The notes under the pieces: generated by a model
Told to the model about the DNA's origin: nothing
Databases searched by the model: none
Seen by the model: the letters and a program-made list of their open reading frames with translations, nothing else
Shown: piece by piece, positions 53,610 through 62,293 of the stretch
How the letters are laid out: each line of letters opens with the position of its first letter
Numbering within the stretch: the stretch's first letter is position 1
NCBI RefSeq assembly: GCF_000938265.1
Contig: NZ_JYFC01000004.1
Span: 62,001-126,000, forward strand
Direction of reading: 5' to 3'
Length of the DNA stretch: 64,000 nt
Source of the DNA: Agreia bicolorata
GTDB lineage: Bacteria; Actinomycetota; Actinomycetes; Actinomycetales; Microbacteriaceae
Made by a program: the position numbers and the translations under genes

Positions 53610-54236
53610 CTAGCGCACCACGAGGTTCTCGGGTGACATAAGGAGAATGAGCAGAAGCGACAGCGCTGCGATAGTGCCCGCCGACACGGCGACGCCGAGC
53701 CACGGCCAGCGCTCGAACCAATAGAGAATCGGCGAATAGTCGCGGCGCAGCTCTGCGCGAGTCAAGGGCTCTTCGATTCGTTTGACGGGAACATCGAACG
53801 CTGCGGCCATGGCCTCGATGCTGTCCGTCGACCAGAACTGCCCGCGCATGCGCAGCAGTGCGTCGCCGTTGGTGTCGAGAAGGAACAGCTGCGGGACGGT
53901 CTCGAGCGACTGACCGCGATAGGCCGTGATGATCAGCACACTCTCGATGCGCTTGCTTGCGACCCTGTTGCTGGTGAAGAAGCCGCGCTCGGACACGCAG
54001 TCGTGGGCAAGGCGGATCGAGACTCGCGAGAGAAGGAACGAGGCGGCCGCGTAGACGGCGCTTACGACGAGAAGGGCGACGAAGACCCGGGGCCACGTTC
54101 CGCGTGGGATCGAGAACCAGAAGACGGCGGCGAAAACGGGAATGAGGAGGGCCGCCGTGACGAGACGGGTCTGCCCGTGCAGCTGGGCGATCGGGCGAAG
54201 GATGCGGTCAGTGCGCGAGAGGGGATTCTGTATCAC
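53610..54236 (-). CDS. Hypothetical membrane protein with PH-like core
   Basis: 208 aa. Two membrane segments near the N-terminus (VTAALLIPVFAAVFWFSIP and VFVALLVVSAVYAAASFLL), a soluble middle of about 90 residues (VLIITAYRGQSLETVPQLFL, GDALLRMRGQFWS), and one C-terminal span (WLGVAVSAGTIAALSLLLIL). The layout resembles bacterial PH-domain membrane proteins, but the match is weak. GTG start. Lies between the ATPase and TetR genes. Confidence 0.65.
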   Translation of the reverse strand: MIQNPLSRTDRILRPIAQLHGQTRLVTAALLIPVFAAVFWFSIPRGTWPRVFVALLVVSAVYAAASFLLSRVSIRLAHDCVSERGFFTSNRVASKRIESVLIITAYRGQSLETVPQLFLLDTNGDALLRMRGQFWSTDSIEAMAAAFDVPVKRIEEPLTRAELRRDYSPILYWFERWPWLGVAVSAGTIAALSLLLILLMSPENLVVR

Positions 54237-54359
54237 CGCGACCTCGATCCTTCGATGGCAAGGCGGGAGCTGGTACTCCTGCTTTGGCCAATCGTAGATC
54301 GCGGCCTGACACGTCAGACAGCCGCATTAATGAGGACACGCCGAGCGGCGTGGCCATCT

Positions 54360-54911
54360 TCAGTTGGAGGAGCCCGTTTCGCCCGGTCCGACCAGCTCGA
54401 CGGCGACGTCCGCAAGGCGCTCGATCAGCTCGTCGGAGGCGGGCTTATGCAGCACGAGCTCGCTGAAATACACAGGCCCAACGAGCTCGGCAAACTGCTC
54501 GGTCGTTACCGGTCCCACCAATTCGCGCAGCTGCTCGAGGCGCTTGTCGCTCATGTCGTCCATCGACGCCACAGCTTTGTCTTCCTGGGTTGCGTGGTGA
54601 ATCAGCGACGTCAGCGCGACCTTGGTGATGGGTTCGTGGATGCCGTCGCGCACGTTGGTGAGGAAGTGCACCACTCGTTCGCGGGTCGTCAGGCCCTCCG
54701 GGTCGAACCCGTCGGCGCCCGGGGCGAGGCTGACGGCTTCGCTGATGACCTGCTCGATCGTGCCCCAGTGCACGTAGAGCGTGCGGCGGGAGACCTCAGC
54801 CTCTTTGGCGAGGCTGCTCAAGGTGATGGTCTCGCCATTGCGCTCGGAGAGCATGCGGCGCGTGGTCTCGAGGACATGCAGGCGGGTTCTTTTGATTCGA
54901 GGATCAGTCAC
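54360..54911 (-). CDS. TetR-family transcriptional regulator
   Basis: 183 aa. HTH near the N-terminus: GETITLSSLAKEAEVSRRTLYVHW, then a helical ligand domain. GTG 54911 start; TATCAT (54919-54924, minus strand) lies 7 bases upstream, so the mRNA may be leaderless. Divergent from the aldo/keto reductase gene, its most likely target. Confidence 0.85.
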   Translation of the reverse strand: MTDPRIKRTRLHVLETTRRMLSERNGETITLSSLAKEAEVSRRTLYVHWGTIEQVISEAVSLAPGADGFDPEGLTTRERVVHFLTNVRDGIHEPITKVALTSLIHHATQEDKAVASMDDMSDKRLEQLRELVGPVTTEQFAELVGPVYFSELVLHKPASDELIERLADVAVELVGPGETGSSN

Positions 54912-55185
54912 AAAAGTAATGATAGGCGGTGCGTATTCTTTGCAGCATCCGCTTGACTCAGATGACTAGAGGCTGTAAGTAAATTCTAAGATTTCGCCAT
55001 TACCGTCAGTTTGTCTCCAGGGGAAGTGTGAAGGAACTGGTAGGCAGGGTTTTCACCCATGGAATCACCCTGTGAGCGCTGACTATGCAGCCAGGCTCGC
55101 GTGATGCGCCGCGAACCCTGCGGATTCAGCAAACGGGATACGATCTGTTAAATACACTGTGTTTTGTTAAGTCAAGGAGCCCATC
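54912..55185. promoter_or_regulatory. Divergent TetR / aldo-keto reductase control region
   Basis: 274 AT-richer bases. TTGACT (54953-54958) and TAAGTA (54976-54981), 17 bases apart, form a candidate rightward promoter. An imperfect palindrome AAATACACTGTGTTTT (about 55150-55165) near the reductase start is an operator candidate. AAGGAG precedes the GTG at 55186. Confidence 0.45.
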
Positions 55186-56127
55186 GTGGTCGAAATAGGT
55201 TCATCGGATCTCGCCATCTTTCCCCTCGCCCTCGGTGGCAATACCTTCGGTTGGACCAGCGATGAGGCGTCATCACGCGACGTGCTCGACGCCTTCGTGG
55301 CAGGCGGTGGCGATCTCATTGATACGGCCGACGGCTACTCGGCCTGGGTTCCCGGCAACACTGGGGGCGAATCGGAGTCGATCATCGGCCGGTGGATGGC
55401 AGATCGGGGCAACCGGTCCGACGTCGTCATCTCGACCAAAGTGAGTCAACACCCCGAATTCCGGGGACTCTCGGCGTCCAATGTCGCTGCAGCCGCCGAT
55501 GCGAGTCTCGCTCGGCTGGGCACCGACTACATCGACCTGTACTACGCGCACTTCGACGATGTGAACACGCCACTCGAAGAGACGGTCGCCGCGTTCGATG
55601 CGCTGGTCGCGGCCGGCAAGATTCGCTACGTTGGCATATCGAACTTCTCTGCCGAGCGTGTGTCGGAGTGGGTGGGCATCGCGAGGCGCAACGGTTTCGC
55701 GGCGCCGGTGGCGCTTCAGCCCCACTACAACCTCGTGCATCGATCCGACTTCGAGAAGACCCTCGCACCCGTCGCCGAGCGCGCACAGCTGGGTGTTCTT
55801 CCGTACTTCGGGCTCGCCGCCGGGTTCCTCACCGGCAAGTACCGCACCAGCGCCGATCTCGAAAAGAGCAGTCGCGGCGCCGGTGCGAAGGGCTATCTGA
55901 ATGACGAAGGTCTGGGCGTGGTGTCGGCGCTGGCGACGATTGCGGATGCGCGAGGCGCGGCGATTGCGAGCGTCGCTTTGGCCTGGTTGCTGGCTCGTCC
56001 GACCGTGGTCGCGCCGATCGCCAGTGCTCGAACGCTCACTCAGCTGCCTGATCTGCTCGAGGGCGCACGCCTCGAGCTGACGGGCCCGGAGATCGCCCTT
56101 CTCGACCAGGCGTCTGCCGGGTTCTAG
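55186..56127 (+). CDS. Aldo/keto reductase
   Basis: 313 aa TIM-barrel oxidoreductase. Catalytic tetrad visible: Asp in DTADGY, Tyr in the same stretch (YSAWVPG), Lys in ISTKVSQH and His in YYAHFDDVNTP; NADPH-site region IASARTLTQLPDLLEGA at the C-terminus. Reduces aldehydes or ketones; physiological substrate unknown. GTG 55186 with AAGGAG upstream. The stop TAG shares the CTAG tetramer with the stop of the convergent kinase gene. Confidence 0.93.
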   Translation: MVEIGSSDLAIFPLALGGNTFGWTSDEASSRDVLDAFVAGGGDLIDTADGYSAWVPGNTGGESESIIGRWMADRGNRSDVVISTKVSQHPEFRGLSASNVAAAADASLARLGTDYIDLYYAHFDDVNTPLEETVAAFDALVAAGKIRYVGISNFSAERVSEWVGIARRNGFAAPVALQPHYNLVHRSDFEKTLAPVAERAQLGVLPYFGLAAGFLTGKYRTSADLEKSSRGAGAKGYLNDEGLGVVSALATIADARGAAIASVALAWLLARPTVVAPIASARTLTQLPDLLEGARLELTGPEIALLDQASAGF

Positions 56128-57542
56128 GCCTGAACTGAGGGCACTGCCCGGGCGGGCTCAACGGGCTCGGCCTTGCCCGAGACGCGCCGGAGTTCGAGGC
56201 GCAGCTCGAGTTCGCTCATGACCATAGCGGCGAGGTCGCCGAGCGTCTCCAGGTCTTGCGCGGTCGTTTTTCGCGGCTCGAAGTCGAGAACGCAGAGCGT
56301 GCCGAGGTTGTGCCCGTCGCGAGTGGTCAGGGGAACCCCGGCGTAGAAGCGCAGTCCGAATTCACCGGCCACGAGGGGATTCGCCATCGCCCGCGGATCG
56401 AATGTGGCGTCATCCACGACCCATGCCTCGCCGCCGAGGATCGCGGACGCGCAAAGGCCGGCGTCCCTGCCGATCTCGGAGATCTCGAGTCCGTGATGCG
56501 ACTTGAACCAGATGCGGTCGAAGTCGACGATGCTGACGATGGCCACGGGCACATTGAAGAGTCGGGCGGCCAGGGCGGTGATGTGGTCGAAGGCGCCGTC
56601 GGGCGGGGTGTCGAGCACGTCGTAACGTCGGACGGCCGCGAGCCGAGTCGCCTCGTCGCTGGGCAGCACGCCCGCGTCGGGTGCGCTGTGTCGACCGGAG
56701 TCCGTGAGGAAGGCGCGGCGGAAGAACAGGATGATCTCGCCCAAGGCCGGTCTGTCGGCTGCGATGCGCGACGTCATGCCAGTGAGCAGAATGCGCCACT
56801 CCACGGGCAGGTCATCGGGAACGTCGGGGTCGTCGATGAGGCGCGCCATCGCCGCCTGAAGCTTCGGCCCGCTGAATGAGGGCACCCCGCTCAGACATTC
56901 GAGAAGGACGAGCCCGAGCGAATACACGTCGCTTGCCGGCCCGAGCGCCTCGCCCCGTGCCTGTTCCGGGCTGAGGTATGCGGCTGTGCCGGTGGCAGAA
57001 CCCTCGCTGGCGGGCAGGCCGTTGCGCGATTGTGCGATGCCGAAATCGGCCAGCTTGGCGCGGGTGCGCACGCCGTGACTCGTGTATTCGGCCAGCAGAA
57101 TGTTCGCAGGCTTCACGTCGCGGTGCACCACGCCGTGGTGGTGCGCGTACTCGAGCCCCTCAGCGAGGTCGTAAGCGAGCTGGGCGACCTGGCGTCGCCC
57201 CAGCGGACCGTCGATGAGAGCCTCCTTGAGGTTCTTGCCCTCGACAAGTTCCATCACCAGGAATCGGCGCGGGTTCTCGGGATCAGTACGGTCGATCCCG
57301 GCGTCGTGGAGTGTCACCAGGCTCGGGTGATTCAGGCTGGCCAGCACGGCGAGCTCGTGGTGCTGTCGGGCGAGTTCCTCGGTATTCGCCGGCGCCGGTT
57401 CGAAGAGTTTCACGGCTACGTCGCGGCCGAGTAATTGGTCGTGGGCCCGGTAGACCGAGGCCATGCCGCCTTTGCCGACGAACGAATCGATGCGGTACCT
57501 GTCGTGCAGCACCGAGTATGGATGTAACGCGGTCTCGCTCAT
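56124..57542 (-). CDS. Serine/threonine protein kinase with C-terminal GAF domain
   Basis: 472 aa. Kinase domain about residues 15-280: glycine loop GKGGMAS (23-29), ATP lysine K45 in VAVK, catalytic HRDVKPAN (140-147) and DFG (166-168). Residues about 300-450 form a GAF domain (RRYDVLDTPPDGAFDHITAL, VAIVSIVDFDRIWFKSHHGL, FYAGVPLTTRDGHNLGTLCV). No membrane segment or PASTA repeats, unlike PknB, so it is a cytoplasmic kinase probably tuned by a small ligand or redox state bound to GAF. ATG 57542 gives the family-like N-terminus. Confidence 0.92.
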   Translation of the reverse strand: MSETALHPYSVLHDRYRIDSFVGKGGMASVYRAHDQLLGRDVAVKLFEPAPANTEELARQHHELAVLASLNHPSLVTLHDAGIDRTDPENPRRFLVMELVEGKNLKEALIDGPLGRRQVAQLAYDLAEGLEYAHHHGVVHRDVKPANILLAEYTSHGVRTRAKLADFGIAQSRNGLPASEGSATGTAAYLSPEQARGEALGPASDVYSLGLVLLECLSGVPSFSGPKLQAAMARLIDDPDVPDDLPVEWRILLTGMTSRIAADRPALGEIILFFRRAFLTDSGRHSAPDAGVLPSDEATRLAAVRRYDVLDTPPDGAFDHITALAARLFNVPVAIVSIVDFDRIWFKSHHGLEISEIGRDAGLCASAILGGEAWVVDDATFDPRAMANPLVAGEFGLRFYAGVPLTTRDGHNLGTLCVLDFEPRKTTAQDLETLGDLAAMVMSELELRLELRRVSGKAEPVEPARAVPSVQA

Positions 57543-57750
57543 CGTGCAGCCCCCATCCCCCGTGGATGCCGTCCACCCCTCTATGTGATGGTAGATGCGG
57601 ATCCGATGGAACCTCACCAATGAAGCCAGGGGTTGACGAGCGGTGTGCACCCGTGCTGCGGCGGACGCAATCGCTTCCTACGCACATGGTGCATCCGGCG
57701 AGGGCGCCGCACAAGCGCGAAACACCCCTTTTCTTTGCGAAGATTGTCTG

Positions 57751-58257
57751 ATGCCCGAAAAGATCGAACTCGAAATTCACCATGTCGCCTGGTCTGACCC
57801 GCGTGCGATCGCCCTTCGCGACGTTATGGATGCGGAGATGCAGGTGCGGTACGGTCTCTCAAGCCCGGCCGACGCTGAGCTCTCGGAGGCCATCCACCGT
57901 GCCCTCGCAGTCGACGAGTCGACCGTCGTCGACACGGTGCTGCTCGTCGATGACGGCGTGCCCGTGGCCCATGCCGCCCTGCGGATGCTGCAGACGGATT
58001 CGGGCTCGGAATGGGAAGTCAAGAGGGTCATCGTCGACGGCACACGACGCGGACAGGGCCTGGGTCGCGCGTTGATGAACGAGATCGTCGAGATCGCTCG
58101 CCGAGGGGGCGCGCGGCGCGTCATCTTGCAGTCGGGAGACCGTCAGCCCGAGGCGGTCGGTCTTTACGCCGGCCTCGGGTTTACGCCCATTCCCGTCTAT
58201 GCCCCTTACGCGGACGTTATGCCGCAGTCGTTGTGTTTCGAATTGATTCTTCGCTGA
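57751..58257 (+). CDS. GNAT-family N-acetyltransferase
   Basis: 168 aa single GNAT domain: VKRVIVDGTRRGQGLGRALM is the acetyl-CoA motif A and GLYAGLGFTPIPVYAPYADV the C-terminal motif. ATG 57751 was chosen because the 36 upstream residues in the frame are cysteine/alanine-rich and unlike the family. Substrate unknown; divergent from the kinase gene. Confidence 0.87.
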   Translation: MPEKIELEIHHVAWSDPRAIALRDVMDAEMQVRYGLSSPADAELSEAIHRALAVDESTVVDTVLLVDDGVPVAHAALRMLQTDSGSEWEVKRVIVDGTRRGQGLGRALMNEIVEIARRGGARRVILQSGDRQPEAVGLYAGLGFTPIPVYAPYADVMPQSLCFELILR

Positions 58258-58311
58258 TCTGATGCGCGCTTGTCGGTACTCTGACGGCAGGGCAAGGCAT
58301 GAGGAGTGATC

Positions 58312-58884
58312 GTGGACACGAAGAATGACCGTGATGATCTGGATGCCGACGCGAACGACGGACGCCACGAGACGATGGCCGAGAGACTCGACCGCAACTG
58401 GGAGGAGATCCTTCAGGAGCTGCGTGTCATCCAGACCGGAACGCAGATTCTCACGGGCTTTCTTCTCGCCGCTGTCTTTCAGAGCAGGTTCAGCGACCTC
58501 GACGACTACCAGAAGATCGTTTATGCCTCGCTCGTCGTCGCCAGCATCTTGACGACGGTGATGGGCCTCGCACCCGTGAGCCTCCACCGCATCCTGTTTC
58601 GGCAGCACGCGAAGGCCACGATCGTGCGCACGACCGACCGTTTTCTGCAGATCATCATGGCGGGCGTCGCGTTGACGTTGGCCGGAACGGCCATGCTCAT
58701 CTTCGACTTCGTCTTCGGCCGTGTCGGCGGCGTCGTTGCCGGAGTCAGCGTTCTGTTGATTATCACTGTGCTATGGGTGGTGGTGCCTCGCCGCCTGCGC
58801 TCGCGCTTCTTGTTGGGCGCGGGCGCCGATCAACTCGGCGCAAGCTCCGGCGGGATCTCGACCTCGAAGGCGCGTCGCGAGTAG
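58312..58884 (+). CDS. DUF6328-like membrane protein
   Basis: 190 aa. Conserved-looking pattern ETMAERLDRNWEEILQELRV, IQTGTQILTGFLLAAVFQSR, then four membrane spans with GLAPVSLHRILFR between the second and third. GTG 58312 has AGGAG five bases upstream and is preferred to GTG 58306, which would overlap that site. Function unknown. Its 3' end overlaps the convergent HEAT-repeat gene by 55 bases. Confidence 0.78.
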   Translation: MDTKNDRDDLDADANDGRHETMAERLDRNWEEILQELRVIQTGTQILTGFLLAAVFQSRFSDLDDYQKIVYASLVVASILTTVMGLAPVSLHRILFRQHAKATIVRTTDRFLQIIMAGVALTLAGTAMLIFDFVFGRVGGVVAGVSVLLIITVLWVVVPRRLRSRFLLGAGADQLGASSGGISTSKARRE

Positions 58885-60035
58885 CGCCGCCCGTTGATCT
58901 GCAGTTCTATCAGGTGCGTGCCCGCGTAGTGAACACGGGTGGTCATCTGGTGGATGGCGTGCCTCTTGTGCACGTCGAGCGTTTCGCCGGCCTGCAGCTC
59001 TCGAGTGCTCAGCTTGAAGACTTTCTCGGCCAGCGCGCCAGAGCTCTTGACGTAGGAGACGGCGTAATCGATCGCCAGCCTCACGGGGGCGTCGCCTTCG
59101 TTGGTGACGGTGAACGAGAAGTCGAGTGAGCCCGGCAGAACGACCGTTTCGTGAGCGACGGTCATCGGCGAGACCTGCACCGTGGCGTCGGAGAACCCCA
59201 TCAGTGCCAAGGCGTCGGGGTCGGCTCTCTTCACCAGCGTTCGCAGCCCGTGCCGCACAACCCAGGTCGTGTTCTCATCGGGTTCCTCAAGCCAGCGCGC
59301 CGCCGTCTGAACGACCAATTTCGGATTCTGCCGACTGAGATCGTTGAGATGGTTCGCAACCGATCGTCGCACGTAGTCGCTCGGGTCCGCCCGCAGCGCG
59401 TCGAGTATCGGCACGGTTCTTTCGGGTGACGAGGTAAGCGCAGCGACGCGCACCGCCCACGGCAGGAACGGGCGAGTTCCCTCGCTGGCGAGTCGGCGCA
59501 CGTGCTCGTCGTGGTTGGCGGTCCAGGGCAGGATGTTCGTCACGGCGCGATCGAGGTCCGCTGCCAGAAACCGCCGGATCGCGAACTCCGCGGTGAGCCG
59601 CGGGGTGAGCTCGGCCAGCAGCGTGAGTCCGTCGTCGAAACGGGCGTACGTCTCGCGCGAATCGCTCGACCACCCGCGAAGTGCGGCTGTGGTGACCGCC
59701 TCCGATACCGGCCAGATCATCCATCCAGTGAAGTCGGGAGAGCGGAGCGCCCGTCGGATCGTGGCGGCAAGCCGGCCATAACTCGGGTCGTCTTGGGCAT
59801 CGGAGCCCCAGCGGCCGTCGCGAACCGAGCCAACTGTCTGGCCTCCGGATCGAAGTGCGTTGTCGCGCAGGATCGCCTCCGCGACGAGGTCGCTCCGCGC
59901 TCGCAGCTGCAGGCCGTCGACACGCTGGGCCGACTCTTCTACCGTGACCCAGGGGTTCGCGCCATCTGCCTCGCCAAGGAGTCCGGCCAAGCTCAGAACC
60001 GTATTCCTATTGATCAGCTCGTTCATCACACCCAT
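58830..60035 (-). CDS. HEAT-repeat protein of the DNA alkylation repair (AlkD-like, COG4335) type
   Basis: 401 aa. Helical N-terminal two thirds with HEAT-like repeats and the characteristic AIRRFLAADLDRAVTNILPW, SEGTRPFLPWAVRVAALTSS, PILDALRADPSDYVRRSVAN and HLNDLSRQNPKLV; the last 120 residues look like a beta-rich add-on (VLPGSLDFSFTVTNEGDAPV). AlkD-type enzymes excise bulky alkylated bases, but COG4335 members are not all proven glycosylases. ATG 60035; overlaps the DUF6328-like gene at its 3' end. Confidence 0.8.
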   Translation of the reverse strand: MGVMNELINRNTVLSLAGLLGEADGANPWVTVEESAQRVDGLQLRARSDLVAEAILRDNALRSGGQTVGSVRDGRWGSDAQDDPSYGRLAATIRRALRSPDFTGWMIWPVSEAVTTAALRGWSSDSRETYARFDDGLTLLAELTPRLTAEFAIRRFLAADLDRAVTNILPWTANHDEHVRRLASEGTRPFLPWAVRVAALTSSPERTVPILDALRADPSDYVRRSVANHLNDLSRQNPKLVVQTAARWLEEPDENTTWVVRHGLRTLVKRADPDALALMGFSDATVQVSPMTVAHETVVLPGSLDFSFTVTNEGDAPVRLAIDYAVSYVKSSGALAEKVFKLSTRELQAGETLDVHKRHAIHQMTTRVHYAGTHLIELQINGRRYSRRAFEVEIPPELAPS

Positions 60036-60039
60036 GTCG

Positions 60040-61408
60040 TCACGCTACTCGGCTCGGCGAGGATGCTGGACCGCGCACAGGGCCAGGCTCACTGTGCTCG
60101 ATGGGGTGCGCCGTTGCCCGAAACCTGAGCCGGATGGGTTTCTGCTCTGGGTCTTGATCAGGCGGTGGTGTGAGCCAGTAGTCGTGTTCGTAGCGCTGTT
60201 TGACGTGCTGCCCGGTCGACGAGGGCGGCGTGGTTCGGCCGATGGACCATCCGTGGTTGTGAAGTTGTTGGTGATGGTAACGGCAGAGAAGAACGCCGTC
60301 TCTGATGTTGGTCTTGCCATGCTGTGCCCAGTGGTCGATGTGATGCGCTTCGCACATGGATGGAGGTTTGTCGCACCCGTTCCAGACGCACCCGCCCTGC
60401 AGGGTGGCGAGGACGACTCTCTGCGCAGGTGTGAAGAGCCTGACGTCTCTGCCGAGATCGAGCGGCGATCCATTGCTATTGGTAACGACCGGTGCGTAGC
60501 CGGTGTCACAGATGAGCCGGTCAACGGTGCGTTTGGTGACGGGGTAGCGGGATCCTTCGATGAATGCCACGCCGTTGTCATCGGGTCGCCCGAGTTCGCT
60601 CGCGGTGATGATGACCTGCACGCTCGGCCGCTTGCGAGCGAGGATGGCGTTGTCGTCGAGCTCGGCTCCTGCTTTGAGCAGGCTGATCAGTGCGGAAGCG
60701 CGGATCTGCTCGGTGCTGCGCGGGTCATCGATGATCGATCGGGCACCTTCGGGCGCGGCTGCGAAGCGCGGCCCGCCGATACGAGGCCCGAGGATCAGAT
60801 CGAGGGTGGTCTTCACCCAGGCTCCATCTTCGGGGGCGAAATCGGCGCGCAGGTGCACCATTCCGTCGCGGGACATCCAGACTTTTGCTTCCTGCTGCGA
60901 CTGCAGAGCGTTCTCGTTTGCGGCCACGCTGTCGCGGTCGAGGAGGGCGCGGGCCTGACGGGCATCGCGGAATACCGTCTCGGGTGAATCGTCGGCGTGC
61001 AGCAGGTCGAGCAGTCGAGCAGTCGTCGGCCGCTTCGGAAGTGCCACGCGCAGCGTGGTCATTCGCAGAGTCGACGCTCGTCTCAGCCGCCTGCATAAGA
61101 CTTTTGCCCAGCCGGTCAATCTTGCGTGCTTCGGCTTTGCTGGTGCCGGCAGGCGCGGCGATCAAGCCCTGCGGATTCACGTACCCTTCGGATTTGGCCA
61201 TGCCGGTGCCGCCCGCTTCGGCGTGCGATCGACGATTGATCTCTGCGGCACCGAGGGCCAGGGCGCGCTCAGTCTCGTGTCGAAGTCGCCCAGCAGACAC
61301 CATGAACCGCTTTAAATCTGAAGAACTCAACAATGAGAGGTCGGAGGTCGCATGCATATTCGACATGCGAGGCACGAGGTCTCGCAGCGTATCGAATATA
61401 TGTTCCAT
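60040..61408 (-). pseudogene. DUF222/HNH endonuclease gene, frame broken with internal loss
   Basis: The N-terminal piece begins at ATG 61408 (MEHIFDTLRDLVPRMSNMHA) and reads DUF222-like to about 61070 (KSLMQAAETSVDSANDHAAR). The C-terminal piece is in another frame from about 61062 (LRVALPKRPTTARLLDLLHA) to the stop at 60040, with an intact HNH end: CVWNGCDKPPSMCEAHHIDH and CRYHHQQLHNHGW. Compared with the paralogue at 6089-7387 the stretch between them is short, so the frame change seems to come with a deletion of tens of codons. The two pieces overlap in different frames; a simple single-base error would not restore the missing block. Confidence 0.78.
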
Positions 61409-61495
61409 GCATCTATGGTACTGGTTATGATTACATAGAACAAGTGTTCGAATAGATCAATTTGGGCGAGGCTGGCGCCGGCGCCTGACGGTTCG

Positions 61496-61801
61496 CTACA
61501 GCTGAGCCAGCAGTCGTGAACGGGCGGCGTCGTACTCGTCGTTGCTGATGGTTCCAGCCGAGCAAAGCTGCTCGATCTTCTCGAGCCGTGCCTCGACACT
61601 CGGCTGCGAACTCAGCGCATCGCTGTCGAGCAGCTTCGTGGCGATGTCGCTCTGCAGTGTGAGCGGGTTGTGACCGGCGCGTCTCACGCGCGAAGCGTTG
61701 ACGAACACGCTCACGATCACGTAGACGAACACCACGGCAATGAAGCCTCCGATGACCCAGAAGACGATGGGCATGAATCCGGACATGTCGCTCTCGGGCA
61801 T
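61496..61801 (-). CDS. Small SHOCT-domain membrane protein
   Basis: 101 aa. One N-terminal membrane helix (MPIVFWVIGGFIAVVFVYVI) and a C-terminal SHOCT motif (ARLEKIEQLCSAGTISNDEY followed by DAARSRLLAQL). SHOCT domains are short oligomerisation or DNA/protein-binding modules at the end of many small membrane proteins. Start ATG 61801. Function unknown. Confidence 0.82.
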   Translation of the reverse strand: MPESDMSGFMPIVFWVIGGFIAVVFVYVIVSVFVNASRVRRAGHNPLTLQSDIATKLLDSDALSSQPSVEARLEKIEQLCSAGTISNDEYDAARSRLLAQL

Positions 61802-61882
61802 GATTTTTCCCTTCTCCCTATGAGCAACCCTCCTGCCGATCAGCCCCGAACGGGGGTCATACGGAGGGAACTCGGAGGAAGT

Positions 61883-62239
61883 TCAGGCGTCGATGATCGC
61901 GATGAATCGCGAGCCGATGCCGTCGAGTTCGCTGCGCTTGAGCCCATCGGCAGGCAACGGAATGTCGCCGATGCTGTGGTGGTCGCACGTCAGATAGGTG
62001 AACTCGGGCCACCACTTCTTCGGCCTGACAGACTCCTCGAATCCGCACACGTCGCATCTCAGCTGAACCCATACGGCTTTCTTGCCCGTGCGATTCGCCC
62101 GCGATTGCGCCAGCCACGGCGGCGGATTGTCGTTCATCTCCGCCAGCTCGGTCTCGGAGATCTTCGCGGCCATGCCGTGCTTGCGCGCCATCTCCATCGA
62201 GATGTCAAGGCGGAGGGCGGCTTCTCGTCGAGTGATCAT
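61883..62239 (-). CDS. Hypothetical protein with CxxC / CDHH putative zinc site
   Basis: 118 aa. An N-terminal helix-rich part (TRREAALRLDISMEMARKHG) is followed by RCDVCGFEESVRPKKWWPEF and TCDHHSIGD, which could bind zinc through two Cys of CxxC and the later Cys/His residues. The C-terminal FIAIIDA completes it. I do not recognise the family. ATG 62239 was chosen; the frame upstream is antisense to thyA. Divergent from thyA with 54 bases between starts. Confidence 0.7.
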   Translation of the reverse strand: MITRREAALRLDISMEMARKHGMAAKISETELAEMNDNPPPWLAQSRANRTGKKAVWVQLRCDVCGFEESVRPKKWWPEFTYLTCDHHSIGDIPLPADGLKRSELDGIGSRFIAIIDA

Positions 62240-62293
62240 CGTTGACAACGATAGTTCGTTCCGATCGTCTGCCCGTTGGATTAAGCTCGCAGG

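Noticed and set aside
57643-57750. Longer start for the GNAT gene at 57751
   Set aside because: The 36 extra residues are Cys/Ala-rich, unlike GNAT N-termini, and overlap the divergent kinase promoter.
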